A stretch of 64,000 nucleotides of DNA from Leptospira stimsonii (GTDB lineage Bacteria > Spirochaetota > Leptospiria > Leptospirales > Leptospiraceae): contig NZ_QHCS01000002.1 of the NCBI RefSeq assembly GCF_003545875.1, forward strand, positions 1 through 64,000, written 5' to 3'. The notes under the pieces are model-generated. The model was not told the origin of the DNA. It saw only the letters and a list, made by a program, of their open reading frames with translations, and searched no databases. The first letter of the stretch is position 1. The number at the start of each line of letters is the position of its first letter. The translations under genes and the position numbers were made by a program. Below are positions 28,732 through 46,125 of the stretch, one piece after another.

Positions 28732-28949
28732 TCCGTTTTTTCTCTTTGTTCTAAAAATCGGGAAACTCTTCCTTCTCTTTTTAGGTCTAACATTCAAGAC
28801 GGAAAGGAATTCTCCTTTCGTCTCAATCCAAACTCAATCCGAATGTGGTTCCTGAAGAGACTTGTTTCTAAATCCAACTTGACAGTCGGAAGAGCGAGTC
28901 GATCCTTTCAGTACCTATCGGAAATTCATTTTCAGAGGGATAGAATTCA

Positions 28950-30110
28950 ATGAAAAACTCGGAAAAACTGAAGTATTTTGCGATCGTCAGCATCTCACTT
29001 CTCCTTGGAGCATTCTTATCTCCCGTGATGTTCTGCGGATCCAATCAGAACAGTCCTCTTTTCCTGAGCGCAAAGGGAGACAGAGAACCTACGCCGGCGG
29101 CTCGCCAGGCGATCACCATTCAACAAGCTTTTGAAGAAGTATACCAAACCGCTTCTCCAAGCGTTGTTTCCATCGCAACGGAAAGAACTCAGAACGTTCC
29201 CGTTCATCCCTTCGGTGATCCGTTCTTCGATCAGTTTTTCGGAAGAGGTCAAGGCGGCGGTGGAAGAGTGATGAAACAAAAACAGACCGGTCTCGGTTCT
29301 GGAATCATTCTCAACACACAAGGTTATATTCTTACGAACGAACACGTCGTTCGTTCCATGGATAAACTCACCGTTCGTTTGAAAACCGGTAAAACTTACA
29401 ATGCGGAACTCGTCGGTTCCGATGCGACCATCGACTTGGCTCTTTTAAAAATCAAACCTGATTCCGAAATCACTCCGATCGAACTCGGAGATTCTTCCGC
29501 GGTGAAAGTGGGGGACTGGGCCATAGCGATCGGGGCTCCTCTCGGGTACGAACAATCACTCACCGCGGGAATCGTAAGCGCGGTCGGTCGTGCTGGAATC
29601 GATAACAGCGGTGTTCATTATCTTCAAACGGACGCGGCGATCAACCAAGGAAACTCAGGAGGACCGCTTCTCGACATCAACGGTCGTGTGATCGGAATCA
29701 ATCGTATGATCGCTTCGCAAAGCGGCGGTTCGGTGGGAATCGGTTTTGCCATTCCGATCAACGAAGCGAAAGCGATCATGGAAGAATTGAAGACCACCGG
29801 AAAGGTGAAACGTCCCGCGCAAGCATGGCTCGGAGTCGGAGTCGACTACCTTCATGAAGAGGACGCAAAGCAGTTAAAAATCTCCGGCGGAGCGGTTGTC
29901 GTTCAGATCATGAATGATTCTCCGGCCGATCGTGCGGGAATTCAGTTGATGGACGTGATTACGGAAATTTCAGGGACAAAAATCAATTCTCCGGAAGACG
30001 TGGTCAACACGGTAAAGAAAAATAAGGTGGGAGATAGAATCAACGTTACGATCCTCCGTCAAGGAAACGTCTCGAGACTTTCCATTCAGCTTAAGGAAAG
30101 ACCGAACTGA
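28950..30110 (+). CDS. htrA: HtrA/DegP-family periplasmic serine protease
   Basis: A 386-residue periplasmic protease and chaperone. A signal or anchor segment spans about residues 9-29. The trypsin-like domain has the triad His132 (TNEHVV), Asp162 (TIDLALL) and Ser236 (GNSGGP). One PDZ domain follows at about 290-380 (DSPADRAGIQLMDVITEISG), so it is the DegS/one-PDZ layout. A glycine-rich stretch near 100-106 corresponds to the LA loop. ruvB starts at the base after its stop. Confidence 0.93.
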   Translation: MKNSEKLKYFAIVSISLLLGAFLSPVMFCGSNQNSPLFLSAKGDREPTPAARQAITIQQAFEEVYQTASPSVVSIATERTQNVPVHPFGDPFFDQFFGRGQGGGGRVMKQKQTGLGSGIILNTQGYILTNEHVVRSMDKLTVRLKTGKTYNAELVGSDATIDLALLKIKPDSEITPIELGDSSAVKVGDWAIAIGAPLGYEQSLTAGIVSAVGRAGIDNSGVHYLQTDAAINQGNSGGPLLDINGRVIGINRMIASQSGGSVGIGFAIPINEAKAIMEELKTTGKVKRPAQAWLGVGVDYLHEEDAKQLKISGGAVVVQIMNDSPADRAGIQLMDVITEISGTKINSPEDVVNTVKKNKVGDRINVTILRQGNVSRLSIQLKERPN

Positions 30111-31110
<1,000 letters not shown>

Positions 31111-31136
<26 letters not shown>

Positions 31137-32028
31137 ATATTCCGGAATTCCCGAAGATGATAAAAGGTTGATCTACGCGGCCTTTTTGGTCCTTGCGCTT
31201 GCGTCTTTTTTCACCGCTCATTTACTCACACGCAATATGCTCTGGAAAATTCTCGGAAGCGAACCCATGGTTAAAATGGAAAGCAACGAGGAAAAAGAAA
31301 AAATCTACGAAGTCCTTCTAGAACAAGACTTCGTCGACAAACATATCAAAGACGAATACAAAGCCCTTTCCAATGTGGACGCGGCCGGCGCCGGCGGGAT
31401 TACCAAAAAAGAAGGCTTTCACTCCGCGAGTCCGTTTCGCGAATTCGTGATGGGAAGCGTTGCAAGAAGAAACTCCGAAGCACAGAAACAGCAGTCTCTC
31501 GAAAAAAACGACGAGAAGGCATTTGAGGTCGGAATTTATAAGATCGATCCGGTGCAAACGTCTAACACCGATAATACGAAACAAAGCACTCAAACCTACG
31601 GAAGGATGACGAAAATTCCATTCAACTACCGTTTCGAACAGGATTTTCTTTTTCGTTGGGACGGAAGCCAGGCCCTCTCCATTCCCAGAAAAAAACTCGC
31701 CGGTTACGAATATTTTAAACGAATGCTAAAACAAATCGAAGGAAGTTTTGCTCCTCCCGGAGGAGGGAACTTCGCGTATCGAGATATGGCGGGAACCGTG
31801 ATCCGAGCCGGTATTTCCCCCGGTCAGGTAAAGGTTCAATTTTTGTTAAGCGACAGCGGTCAGGTATTGGATACGAGATTGATTTCTACACAAGGGCAGG
31901 ATATCGTAGGTCAGGCTTGTGTGGATTCCATTCGAGGTCAGAATTTCGGAAAAGTTCCCGAAGAAGTGAAAGCGCAAGGAATGATCTTCGGCATCAACTT
32001 CATCTTTCCGGAAATAAGAAGCCGTTAA
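31111..32028 (+). CDS. TonB-like energy transducer family protein
   Basis: A 305-residue protein with one membrane helix near residues 18-40 (a TonB-like N-in anchor), a polar linker, and a C-terminal region at about 225-300 that fits the TonB C-terminal fold: VKVQFLLSDSGQVLDTRLIS, then ACVDSIRGQNFGKVP. The usual proline-rich stretch is lacking. It overlaps ruvB by 26 bases. No exbB/exbD genes are nearby. Confidence 0.6.
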
Positions 32029-32040
32029 AAGAGAATTTCC

Positions 32041-32805
32041 TTGGATCCGATTCGAAAAGCTTTTAAGGAACGCGAGAAACTCAAAGAGGCCGAAATTTTA
32101 GATCTTCAAAGAGCCAAGATCCGAAAAATCAAGCTCAGAAATTTTAAAAAGAATACATTGCTGTTCTTTCGTTGTCTCGGAAGAACAAAACTTTTTTTGT
32201 ATATTCAAAAATTCTTACGTTTTGTGATGGCGGATCTCTGGATCTTAAATCAGTCCCCGATCCTTTGGCTTATGGGAATGGGGCTTCCCAGTTTTTATTT
32301 CACCGTTCTTGCGCTTCCGTTTTTGCTGGAAAGCCCGACGATTGCCGTGATCTTTTTCTTTTTTCCGGTGATTCTCACTATGGAATGGTTTCGTTGGATC
32401 GGGTTTCGCAGAATTCTTTCCAAACTTTCCTTTTCGATTTCGGGTTTCGAACACTTTTCCGAAAATAAAAAATTGGAATACTATCAGTGGTTCGACCTCG
32501 AGATACGGATCCAAGCGGATCGTAATCCGGAAGCGATCGGAGCTATATTAGAATCCTTTTGTATTCTTTCCAAAAAAATTTATTACGCTCCTGGTCAAAC
32601 CGAGACACGAAAGCCTTGGAAACGGGGGAAAGGTTTGACTTTGAGCGGAAGTGGGAATTCAAGGATCGCTCTTCTTTTGGTCCGGGATCTTTTTAAAAAA
32701 CTAGATCGTCTCAATCGATTTGAAACTTCGATTCGGAACGTCAATATTCTGGTGACATCCGGTCCCGTTTACGTGGACTCTCTCAGCAATCAGAGCAACG
32801 ATTGA
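32041..32805 (+). CDS. Hypothetical membrane protein
   Basis: A 254-residue protein from a TTG start 12 bases after the previous gene. A basic N-terminal region (about 1-65) precedes two adjacent membrane helices (about 78-120), then a cytoplasmic-looking domain. No family recognised. It ends 7 bases from the convergent sensor kinase at 32812. Confidence 0.6.
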   Translation: MDPIRKAFKEREKLKEAEILDLQRAKIRKIKLRNFKKNTLLFFRCLGRTKLFLYIQKFLRFVMADLWILNQSPILWLMGMGLPSFYFTVLALPFLLESPTIAVIFFFFPVILTMEWFRWIGFRRILSKLSFSISGFEHFSENKKLEYYQWFDLEIRIQADRNPEAIGAILESFCILSKKIYYAPGQTETRKPWKRGKGLTLSGSGNSRIALLLVRDLFKKLDRLNRFETSIRNVNILVTSGPVYVDSLSNQSND

Positions 32806-32811
32806 AGAATA

Positions 32812-34656
32812 TTAAAAAACAGGAATGCTCATAGAGAAGATGTTTTCCGATTCTCTGGAAAAATCGTAGGTCGCATTGAGTTTTTCCGCGCGCATTTGGA
32901 TGTTGTTCAATCCTATTCCCGTCATTTCGTCGGACTTTGTTTCGAACTTCTTCCCGTCGTCGACGATTCTTAAGCGTAGACGTTTTCCATCCTTATTCCA
33001 CAAAATCTGAATGTTCTTTGCTTCCGAATGTCTGAGAATATTGGACATGAGTTCGAGAAAAATTTTCTGAACATGAAGACACTGATCCAATCGAAGAACG
33101 TCCGAAACTTCTTTGATTTCCGTCTTTACTTGGATTGAACCGGTGCCTTGGATTCTTTCCGCGTAACGAGTCATGACGTCTTCTACGAGTTCTGTGTGAG
33201 TTCCGGTATGGTGCATCAGGAAAACGATATCTCTTACGTTCGAGATCAGTTGTGTCATTTCGGTCTTCAACTTTTTAAGTGTGGAATCTTCCTTGTTTTT
33301 GGATTCCAATTCGAACAGAATAGCGGTGAGTTCGGAGCCGATCGTATCGTGAATGTCCGAGGCGATTCTTGTTCTTTCTTCCGCTTGGAGTTTGAGTTGT
33401 TCGTTGTATTTGATCTGAAGTTGTGCGAATTCTTTCGCCTTCTCTAAATCCTCCGTGAACCTCGAGGAGATAATATAGGAATTGAGCGCAACGAATGCGA
33501 CAAGTCCGAGCGGAAAACTGTAAGGAAACAAAACGTAAACCTCGAATAAACCGTATAGCACGTCGTTTATCATCGTAAAAACGAGAACAAGTCCGGTGAT
33601 CAAGATCGTTTTGGCTCTCGGTTCCTTATTTCGAAATGCGGCGATCGTGGGAACGAGAATGAAGACGGCGTAGATAGGAGGCGCGTAGAGAAAGACGGAA
33701 TACAAACGAACTAGATTGTTCTCATCCAGGGTTAGAATTCCGATCGAGAAGAGGAGCGTGCTCGCGATTGCGAATCGAATCCATTTCGTTTCGAATTCTA
33801 AGGGAAACATTCTTCGAAGGATGAGATAAACTGTCGGAAAGAAAGTCACTTCGCAAAAAAATTCGATTCGAATTCTTAGATCGAGAGAGAGGCTCGGCAG
33901 GGCCATATATTGAATTCCGGAAGTGATGAATGTATAGAGAGAAACCAAAAAACAAAACGCCGCGAAGTGCAACGGGACTGGATCCTTCCTATACGCGAAA
34001 AAAAATACGATATGATAGATTCCGAAGGCGCAAATAACGCTGATAAGAATGATCTCCATCCATTCTTCTTTTCTTTCTTCAAGATCGATGGAGTTTCCGT
34101 TTCCGATTCGAAAAGAATTCCTGATCCCGCCTTTCAGATGATTTCCCTTAAAATTAGAGACGACGACGGTAATCCAGAAATCGCCCGAAGGGACTACTAC
34201 GTTTGTAATCAATGGATGTGCTAAGAAGACGGTATCGATTGCATCCGTTCCCGTAAGTCCGTTTGAATACACTTTGTGATCGTCGAAGTAGACGTCGTAA
34301 ACTCCGGGGAGTCGCGGAATTCTGATCTTTAAATTCGGGCGATTCCAATCGCATAACACGTGCAAACGGTATGTCGCATAACCTTTCCAGGTGTAACTCG
34401 GATCATAATCCCTCCAAATCCCTGGTACCCGTTCGTAGAGAGGATTCGAGCTTAGCGATCGGTTGGATTGCGGCAACTCGTTCCAATAGAATTCCCAATC
34501 TCCGTCGAGAGTGGTATTTTCCTCGTTTAAGTTGAAATTTCGGAGATCGATGGTTCCTTTTTGCGCTTTCGGTCTTTCTTTCGAAGAAATCGCGGGGGAA
34601 CACCGGATTGTTAAGATTAAAAAAATGATAAAAATCGAATATACGATTTGTTTCAT
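32812..34656 (-). CDS. 7TM-DISM sensor histidine kinase, NarL-type (HisKA_3)
   Basis: A 614-residue membrane kinase. A lipobox-like N-terminus (LTIRCS) precedes a 7TMR-DISM extracellular domain (about 35-190: DGDWEFYWNE, VPGIWRDY). Seven helices span about 198-395, a coiled coil follows, then HisKA_3 with His436 (RIASDIHDTIGSE) and an HATPase domain (GIGLNNIQMRAEKL). Its extracytoplasmic half is organised like that of the kinase at 1292, but the transmitter is of a different class. It pairs with the LuxR-type regulator at 34664-35350. Confidence 0.9.
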   Translation of the reverse strand: MKQIVYSIFIIFLILTIRCSPAISSKERPKAQKGTIDLRNFNLNEENTTLDGDWEFYWNELPQSNRSLSSNPLYERVPGIWRDYDPSYTWKGYATYRLHVLCDWNRPNLKIRIPRLPGVYDVYFDDHKVYSNGLTGTDAIDTVFLAHPLITNVVVPSGDFWITVVVSNFKGNHLKGGIRNSFRIGNGNSIDLEERKEEWMEIILISVICAFGIYHIVFFFAYRKDPVPLHFAAFCFLVSLYTFITSGIQYMALPSLSLDLRIRIEFFCEVTFFPTVYLILRRMFPLEFETKWIRFAIASTLLFSIGILTLDENNLVRLYSVFLYAPPIYAVFILVPTIAAFRNKEPRAKTILITGLVLVFTMINDVLYGLFEVYVLFPYSFPLGLVAFVALNSYIISSRFTEDLEKAKEFAQLQIKYNEQLKLQAEERTRIASDIHDTIGSELTAILFELESKNKEDSTLKKLKTEMTQLISNVRDIVFLMHHTGTHTELVEDVMTRYAERIQGTGSIQVKTEIKEVSDVLRLDQCLHVQKIFLELMSNILRHSEAKNIQILWNKDGKRLRLRIVDDGKKFETKSDEMTGIGLNNIQMRAEKLNATYDFSRESENIFSMSIPVF

Positions 34657-34663
34657 GAATGTA

Positions 34664-35350
34664 TCAAGGATAACCGGGGACGTCTCGGATGATTCCCATT
34701 CTTCTTCCGCGAATGATCGCTTCGGATCTGGAATGGACTTCCATCTTTTTATAGATCTTTTCTATATGTCTACTGACCGTATGACTGGAAATGTCCAACT
34801 CGTCGGCGATATCGGGAAAGGTCATCCCGAGTGCGACAAAATTCAAGATCTGAAGTTCCCTTTCTGTCAAACCGAGGGTATTTGCAATCGGCGGATTTTT
34901 CGTTTCCTCTTTTTTTGTGAACTCACGGATGATTTTATCGGCAATTCTCGGAGTTAAGGGCGCGCCTCCTAAAACGATCACTCTGAGTTCTGCGAGAAAC
35001 AATTCCGGAGACGTATCCTTTAAAAGATATCCGGAAGCTCCTCCTCGAATGGCTTCTACGATTTTATCTTCGTCTTCAAAAACCGTAAAAATCACATATT
35101 TTGTGTTAGGCGTCTTATCCTTGAGTTCTTTCAGACATTCCAATCCGTTTTTTCCGGGAAGTCCGATGTCGAGAATGACGATATCGGGAGCCTCGTCGGG
35201 AAGAAAGGAGATCGCGTCTTGCGCGGTCGAATAGTGTTTAACGAATTTGAGATCGCTTGATTTGGAAAGTAATTCTTGAAGATTGAGGGCCGTGTGAAGG
35301 TTGTCTTCGACGATCGAAACCGAATGGGTAGTCAGCGATTCTTTGGCCAT
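34664..35350 (-). CDS. NarL/LuxR-family response regulator
   Basis: A 228-residue regulator. The receiver domain has Glu15/Asp16 (SIVEDN) and phosphoacceptor Asp61 (IVILDIGLPG). The C-terminal HTH of the LuxR type is clear (LTERELQILNFVALGMTFPD, then ISSHTVSRHIEKIYKKM). It precedes the kinase at 34656 by 7 bases in the same transcript, so the two are a cognate pair. Confidence 0.92.
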   Translation of the reverse strand: MAKESLTTHSVSIVEDNLHTALNLQELLSKSSDLKFVKHYSTAQDAISFLPDEAPDIVILDIGLPGKNGLECLKELKDKTPNTKYVIFTVFEDEDKIVEAIRGGASGYLLKDTSPELFLAELRVIVLGGAPLTPRIADKIIREFTKKEETKNPPIANTLGLTERELQILNFVALGMTFPDIADELDISSHTVSRHIEKIYKKMEVHSRSEAIIRGRRMGIIRDVPGYP

Positions 35351-35494
35351 CGGCTTGATTCTTTGGATCGGGTTCGATCGGTAAATTGTTTTTTCTAAAG
35401 GAATCTCGATTCTACCGTTTCACAATCCGCTCAAGACAGATCTGTTTTAGAAGTTTTTTTCGAGGCTGATTCGAAACCGCGTGTATCGAAAGTG

Positions 35495-35914
35495 TTATTT
35501 AAAAAACTCGTTCCATTCTTCTTTTGCTTTTTCCCATCTACGTTTTCGATCTTCTTTGTCTTTGATTTTTAAATAGAGTCTCGGCTCCTCCTGGGGGAAG
35601 GTAATTCTTACCCTGTGTTCGTGAAGGACTTCGATCAGGATCGATTGTTTGTTTTCGTCCGTAATCCGGTAGACAACGACACTTTTCATCTCTAAAGGGA
35701 TTGCGCCATGTCCTAGATCGGCGACTCCCTTTCTAAAATCGAGTTCCACACATTCGACAGGTTTGTGCCATGTATCGCAGAACTTTCCTTCCGGCGGTGG
35801 GACCGGTTTTAAACCGCAGTCGACAAATACAATAAAAACGGAAAGAAAGAACGTCGAACGAAACGTGTTTCGAAAAAAAGAGAAAGTGGTGTTCATTTTC
35901 ATTTCGTTTAACAT
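35495..35914 (-). CDS. Hypothetical lipoprotein
   Basis: A 139-residue protein with a hydrophobic segment and lipobox ending in Cys33 (VFVDC). The true start may be one of the ATGs at codons 1, 5 or 7. The mature part is small and ends in a very charged helix (KIKDKEDRKRRWEKAKEEW). It lies 18 bases downstream of the TPR-like membrane protein and is probably in the same operon. Confidence 0.6.
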   Translation of the reverse strand: MLNEMKMNTTFSFFRNTFRSTFFLSVFIVFVDCGLKPVPPPEGKFCDTWHKPVECVELDFRKGVADLGHGAIPLEMKSVVVYRITDENKQSILIEVLHEHRVRITFPQEEPRLYLKIKDKEDRKRRWEKAKEEWNEFFK

Positions 35915-35932
35915 TTTTATGAGTGCGAAATT

Positions 35933-36937
35933 CTATTGATCCGTTTCCAAATCAAGATTCAGTTTCGTCTTGAGAGTCGGTTTTTCCTCTATGATTTCTC
36001 TGGCGAGTTTGATGATTTCGTCCTTTCTTTCTTCTGCCTTCGGAAAAAGTTCTTCCAAGATCGTGATCGATTTTGCGTGGAGATTTTGAAGTCTGAAAAT
36101 TTTAGCTTCTAAAATCCAAGATCCGGTCGTGATAAAGTCTTCGTTTTCGTTTCTGACTTTCCGTATAAAATTCAAAGAAGAAACATACTGCCCCGCGCGG
36201 AACTCGGAAAGACCCGTTAAAAAGTGAGCTTCTCTCTCCGTGAGTAGAATCGATCCGGTCGATTCGGGACTCGCCAAATTCTTCTTTAAGAATTCCGTGT
36301 CGCCGGAAAGGGACGCGCCTAAAAGTGAAATCCAGGTGTAACCCGTCTTAAACTCCGGGCTGATCTTATCATACGGAATCGAATTCAAAAGCCCGGTCAG
36401 CGATTTTCTGGAAAGGTGTTGTTTTATCGTTTCTCCGAAAGCGATCATTACTTCGTTGTCCGGATTCTCCTTCATCGCCGGATCGACGGCTTTTGCCCGA
36501 AGCGCATTCCGATACATGTCCTCCAAGATCGGAAGATAGGAGCCGTCTTCTTTGAGAAAGTCGTTAAAACCGGAATAGGAAAGCTTGACTAACGTTCCCG
36601 AATCGAAGGAAAAACCGACAAGTAAAAAAGAATAATAATTTCCTAATGCACTATAAAAATAACCGAGCTCGTCGGCGGGATTGGACGTAGTGTAATCTTT
36701 CGCCGCGTTCTGAAAATTTTTGACCGAACTTTCCTCGAGATTTCCGGAAAGAATTTGTTGCTGAACGTTCTTTCTTTCCTTTTCCAGAAGAATTTTTCGA
36801 TCTCCGGCGAAGAGATTCTTGATATCCTGCCGAAAAAAGAATCCAACCCCTCCTAAGGTAATCAAAAGAATCGTAAGAATGTAAGGTTTATAACTGGTTT
36901 TCTTTTTGTAACTCTTCAGGCCGGACTGATACAGCAT
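35933..36937 (-). CDS. Membrane-anchored helical-repeat (TPR-like) protein
   Basis: A 334-residue protein with a short basic N-terminus, one membrane helix at about 19-35, and a long helical periplasmic region. Pairs of helices with TPR spacing are suggested near residues 90-330 (AHFLTGLSEFRAGQYVSSLN, then AKIFRLQNLHAKSITILEEL). No close family recognised. It is transcribed divergently from the zinc-ribbon gene at 36983. Confidence 0.6.
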   Translation of the reverse strand: MLYQSGLKSYKKKTSYKPYILTILLITLGGVGFFFRQDIKNLFAGDRKILLEKERKNVQQQILSGNLEESSVKNFQNAAKDYTTSNPADELGYFYSALGNYYSFLLVGFSFDSGTLVKLSYSGFNDFLKEDGSYLPILEDMYRNALRAKAVDPAMKENPDNEVMIAFGETIKQHLSRKSLTGLLNSIPYDKISPEFKTGYTWISLLGASLSGDTEFLKKNLASPESTGSILLTEREAHFLTGLSEFRAGQYVSSLNFIRKVRNENEDFITTGSWILEAKIFRLQNLHAKSITILEELFPKAEERKDEIIKLAREIIEEKPTLKTKLNLDLETDQ

Positions 36938-36982
36938 AATGCGTCCCAGTTTTTACCCGCCTATCCAGGGTTCACGTATTTT

Positions 36983-37243
36983 TTGAATTTGACTCAGGCC
37001 CTAAAACTTGACACTGAAGGCACCTTTGATTCCGTTGGATCTATGCCCTACGATTACGATTTTGACGAAGAGTTTGAACTGGAAACCGGAGACGACGAGG
37101 ATGCTACGGATGAGGACGTTGTAACGTTTGCCTGTGAAGATTGCGATCACCGCTGGGAAGAAGAAGCCTTTGAAGCGGAGGATTACGGTCCGGAAGGGGC
37201 GATATGCCCGATGTGCGGTTCGGCGGCAGTAATCGAACTTTGA
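36983..37243 (+). CDS. Small acidic zinc-ribbon protein
   Basis: Up to 86 residues from TTG 36983, or 66 residues from ATG 37043. The N-terminal half is extremely acidic (FDEEFELETGDDEDATDEDV). The C-terminal half has two CxxC knuckles (FACEDCDHRWEEE and AICPMCGSAAVIEL), a rubredoxin/zinc-ribbon arrangement that should bind one zinc. Its stop overlaps the likely TTG start of the next gene, so it is translated with that gene and rsmD. Confidence 0.7.
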   Translation: MNLTQALKLDTEGTFDSVGSMPYDYDFDEEFELETGDDEDATDEDVVTFACEDCDHRWEEEAFEAEDYGPEGAICPMCGSAAVIEL

Positions 37244-37823
37244 AAAATACCCGGCCGGTCAGGCAGTTCCAAAAGAATTTCGCCTCCCGGCTTCTCGGGT
37301 TTGTAATTATCTACCTTTTTCTCACTCCCCAGAAATCCGTTACTTCCACCGATTTTAGCGACGTTTATGATTTTTATAAAAAAGGGAACTATGATACGCT
37401 CGTAAAGGTATCGCGTTCCGCGCTTCGAAAAGAAGAGGTCGACTATAGAATTCTTCTTTTGTATACGGCGGCCGAGAAAGATCCGGAAGAAATCGACAAA
37501 ACGTTGAGAAGCATCTACGAAAAGAAGTCTTCGCATCCGGGAATTTTTTATAATTCCGTTTTTTTATTTTTGGAACGTTGTCTGGTATTGGAGGACGAAT
37601 CTTCCGGAATTCATTGGGGAAGAATATTTTTGGAACACGGTTCGGCTTCGGTGCGTTATGCGGAAGGCCTCTATACATTCGCATGCATCTTATTTGAAGC
37701 GGGGAAATTTCCGGAAGCGAAGCAGGTCCTTTCCAAGTTGAAAGAATGGAAATCGACCGAAAAGTTGAATAAAAAAATCCGGATCTTAGAATTGAGCATA
37801 GAGAAAAAAATGGAGGCACAATT

Positions 37824-37827
<4 letters not shown>
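37240..37827 (+). CDS. Hypothetical membrane or exported protein upstream of rsmD
   Basis: About 195 residues if started at the TTG 37240 (TTGA overlap with the upstream stop). An earlier ATG 37204 would bury 39 bases in the zinc-ribbon gene. A hydrophobic segment (LLGFVIIYLFLT) near the N-terminus acts as signal or anchor, and the rest is helical and TPR-like (EAGKFPEAKQVLSKLKEW). It overlaps rsmD by 4 bases (ATGA). Confidence 0.6.
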
Positions 37828-38453
<626 letters not shown>

Positions 38454-38582
38454 CCTCTCGATAAAAACGTTTCACGTTTATCTCGGGGAGAATCAAGGAA
38501 AGCCTGAATCCCAAGTTGAAAAGTCTTGGAGAATCCGAAAGTGTGAAGCATAGAGTGTTAATAAGGCTTCTATAGGAATTTT

Positions 38583-38749
38583 TGTGGGAGTTCCTACACT
38601 TGGGCTGGGGGAAAAAGAATAGGCAGGAAGTCTTTTTTATGATAGAGGAAAGTCACCCGGAGTTTTCCCGCCGCCCACCCCTCCACCCAAGATCAGGGTG
38701 GGGGCCGCGCCTTTCACGGAGGATTGTCGTTGTTACGACAAATTCTCTC
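38583..38749. repeat. Dispersed repeat, copy 2: palindrome plus GC-rich hairpin
   Basis: A diverged copy of the element at 24548-24702. TGTGGGAGTTCCTACA replaces the perfect palindrome, then TTTATGATAG, CCTCCACCCAAG, TCAGGG, CTTTCAC and TTGTCGT follow in the same order. The GC-rich arms have changed sequence (CCCACCC with GGGTGGG) but can still pair. The flanks 38454-38582 and 38750-39005 hold no convincing gene. Confidence 0.7.
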
Positions 38750-39005
38750 AAAGGCTACAGTCGATCAGCGGGGGAAAACGAAAGGAAGTTGTCTTCAAGG
38801 AATGTTGGAAAGGTCCACCTCGAGATTGTTCCTATGAAACGTTAGACCAATACGGAATGTATATTATGAAAATGGAATATAGATTTCCCTTGAAAACAGT
38901 GCTCTTGAAAAAGCCGAAGCCCCTCGTTGAAAAAAACTTGCAGATTCGTTCGAGTCCCGTTTGGGTTAGAATGGAATTTTTCAATCAAGAAACAAACAAA
39001 AAAAG

Positions 39006-41301
<2,296 letters not shown>

Positions 41302-41314
41302 CCTGTATTTTAGT

Positions 41315-44635
<3,321 letters not shown>

Positions 44636-44695
44636 GGACGTTTTTATTCCGATCGGAAAACTCTTTTAGCATCTAAGAAGAGCCGTAAAAAAGTG

Positions 44696-44730
44696 TGATC
44701 GAATCCGTTCTAATGAACGGTTTTCGATCA
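44696..44730 (+). terminator. Hairpin downstream of carB
   Basis: TGATCGAA + CCGTTC and GAACGG + TTTCGATCA form a long stem (8 and 6 bp, with a small internal bulge) closed by TAAT. No T-run follows immediately, so termination there is plausible but not certain. It is the only strong structure in 44636-45079, where I see no other gene. Confidence 0.45.
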
Positions 44731-45079
44731 TGACCTTGCAATTTGCCGAGCCGGCTCCCGCCGCAACTTTTCGTTTCCTCAAATCGAAATTCACCGTTCA
44801 AGTCGTTTCGGTTTTGCTTTCGCAGTTTCCAGTCGACGAAAAAGTTTGAGTCTATTTTCGGTTCCAGAAAGAACGGAAGTATGGATCGGCTTTCTATCTT
44901 TTAGGGAAGAATCGATTTTTAGAGATTCGGAGGCCGAAAGAGTTCTAAATTTTCTTGGCTTAAAATTCCTCATCGAATCGAAGGAGCTTTGGCGAAGTAA
45001 GAAAGAATCCTCGCCGTATCGTCGATCAAAATTTCGGGAACGGACGTTAAACCACAAAACGAATGCCCTTCTAGAAAGA

Positions 45080-45973
45080 ATGTTGGCAGTGGATGGAAAG
45101 AATTTATTTTGTGCTTCTGTGAGAAATCTTAAATCAAACTTTCGAAGTCATTTTCTCTTATTTCTATTTTTTATTCTCGTCGCGAATTGTACAAAAGAAA
45201 TCGTAAGGGTGCAAAATCCGGTATCCGATCAGGAGAAACTTTCCTACGGCGTGATCGGCTTCGGTCTTTATGTGTACAATCCAAGACACCAGGATTTGCT
45301 AAACTTATTCAGCAAGGATTCCGGAACTATTTTTCACGAACTGGGAACCGACGGTGTTCGATTTTCCGAAATTCTTCTCAAAGACTCTAAAAATATTCCG
45401 AAGGACGTTAGACGTTATCCGAACGAAAATCCCGTGAAGGCTGAAATCGTTGAATCCACACAATACTACGACGGGAAGACCGGTTATTTATCTCCGTTTT
45501 ATCTTCTACTTTCGTTCGATGCTTCGAAAGAATATACGATCACCGGGGTCAATTATCTTTATCAAGTCACTTGTGGCCAGAACTGTCGAAGAATCGTGTT
45601 TCGAAATTTTCCGCTGGATCCTTCCAAATCCTTTCGTGCGTTTCCGATAAAAACCAAGGCGGGAGAAATTATCTTCGGAGGAATTATGATGGCGAAGGTA
45701 GTTCCGACGGCTCAGGACGATCCATACGGAATTTCCGACGATACTCCGAAGTTAACCGAAATTTTTTCAGGCAATAAAGTCGCCATTCAATTGGAACCTG
45801 GAGAAGAATATATTAAAAAGATGGAATCCGATTTTCTTCGAAAATATTTTTACGGCGGAGTTGTGGACGATAAAAACGCGGAAAAACTATTTTACGAAAG
45901 TATAATCAAAGCTTATCCCCAGGGTTATTGGAAATCCCTTGCGGAAAGAAAAAAGACAGCTTTGGAAAATTGA
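45080..45973 (+). CDS. Hypothetical lipoprotein
   Basis: About 297 residues from ATG 45080 (AGAAAG upstream). A frame opening at 44846 adds 78 residues of basic, un-protein-like sequence ahead of the signal and is less likely. A hydrophobic segment ends in the lipobox ILVANC. The mature protein is probably periplasmic or surface-exposed, with a beta-rich middle (TGYLSPFYLLLSFDASKEYT). No family recognised. Confidence 0.65.
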   Translation: MLAVDGKNLFCASVRNLKSNFRSHFLLFLFFILVANCTKEIVRVQNPVSDQEKLSYGVIGFGLYVYNPRHQDLLNLFSKDSGTIFHELGTDGVRFSEILLKDSKNIPKDVRRYPNENPVKAEIVESTQYYDGKTGYLSPFYLLLSFDASKEYTITGVNYLYQVTCGQNCRRIVFRNFPLDPSKSFRAFPIKTKAGEIIFGGIMMAKVVPTAQDDPYGISDDTPKLTEIFSGNKVAIQLEPGEEYIKKMESDFLRKYFYGGVVDDKNAEKLFYESIIKAYPQGYWKSLAERKKTALEN

Positions 45974-46125
45974 GTTCATAAAACGAATTCTTTTCGTTTC
46001 GATGCCGGTTTCATTTTTCCGCGAGGGCAGGAATCCTTTTCGATCTTTATCGGGAGTTGTATCTCATACGAATCGAATCGTATTCTCGAGGTAAAATTCC
46101 GAACCCTCTTTTTTTAGTTTCTCTA

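Noticed and set aside
44846..45079. N-terminal extension of the lipoprotein at 45080
   Set aside because: It would place 78 charged residues before a standard lipoprotein signal; the ATG at 45080 has a better upstream site.
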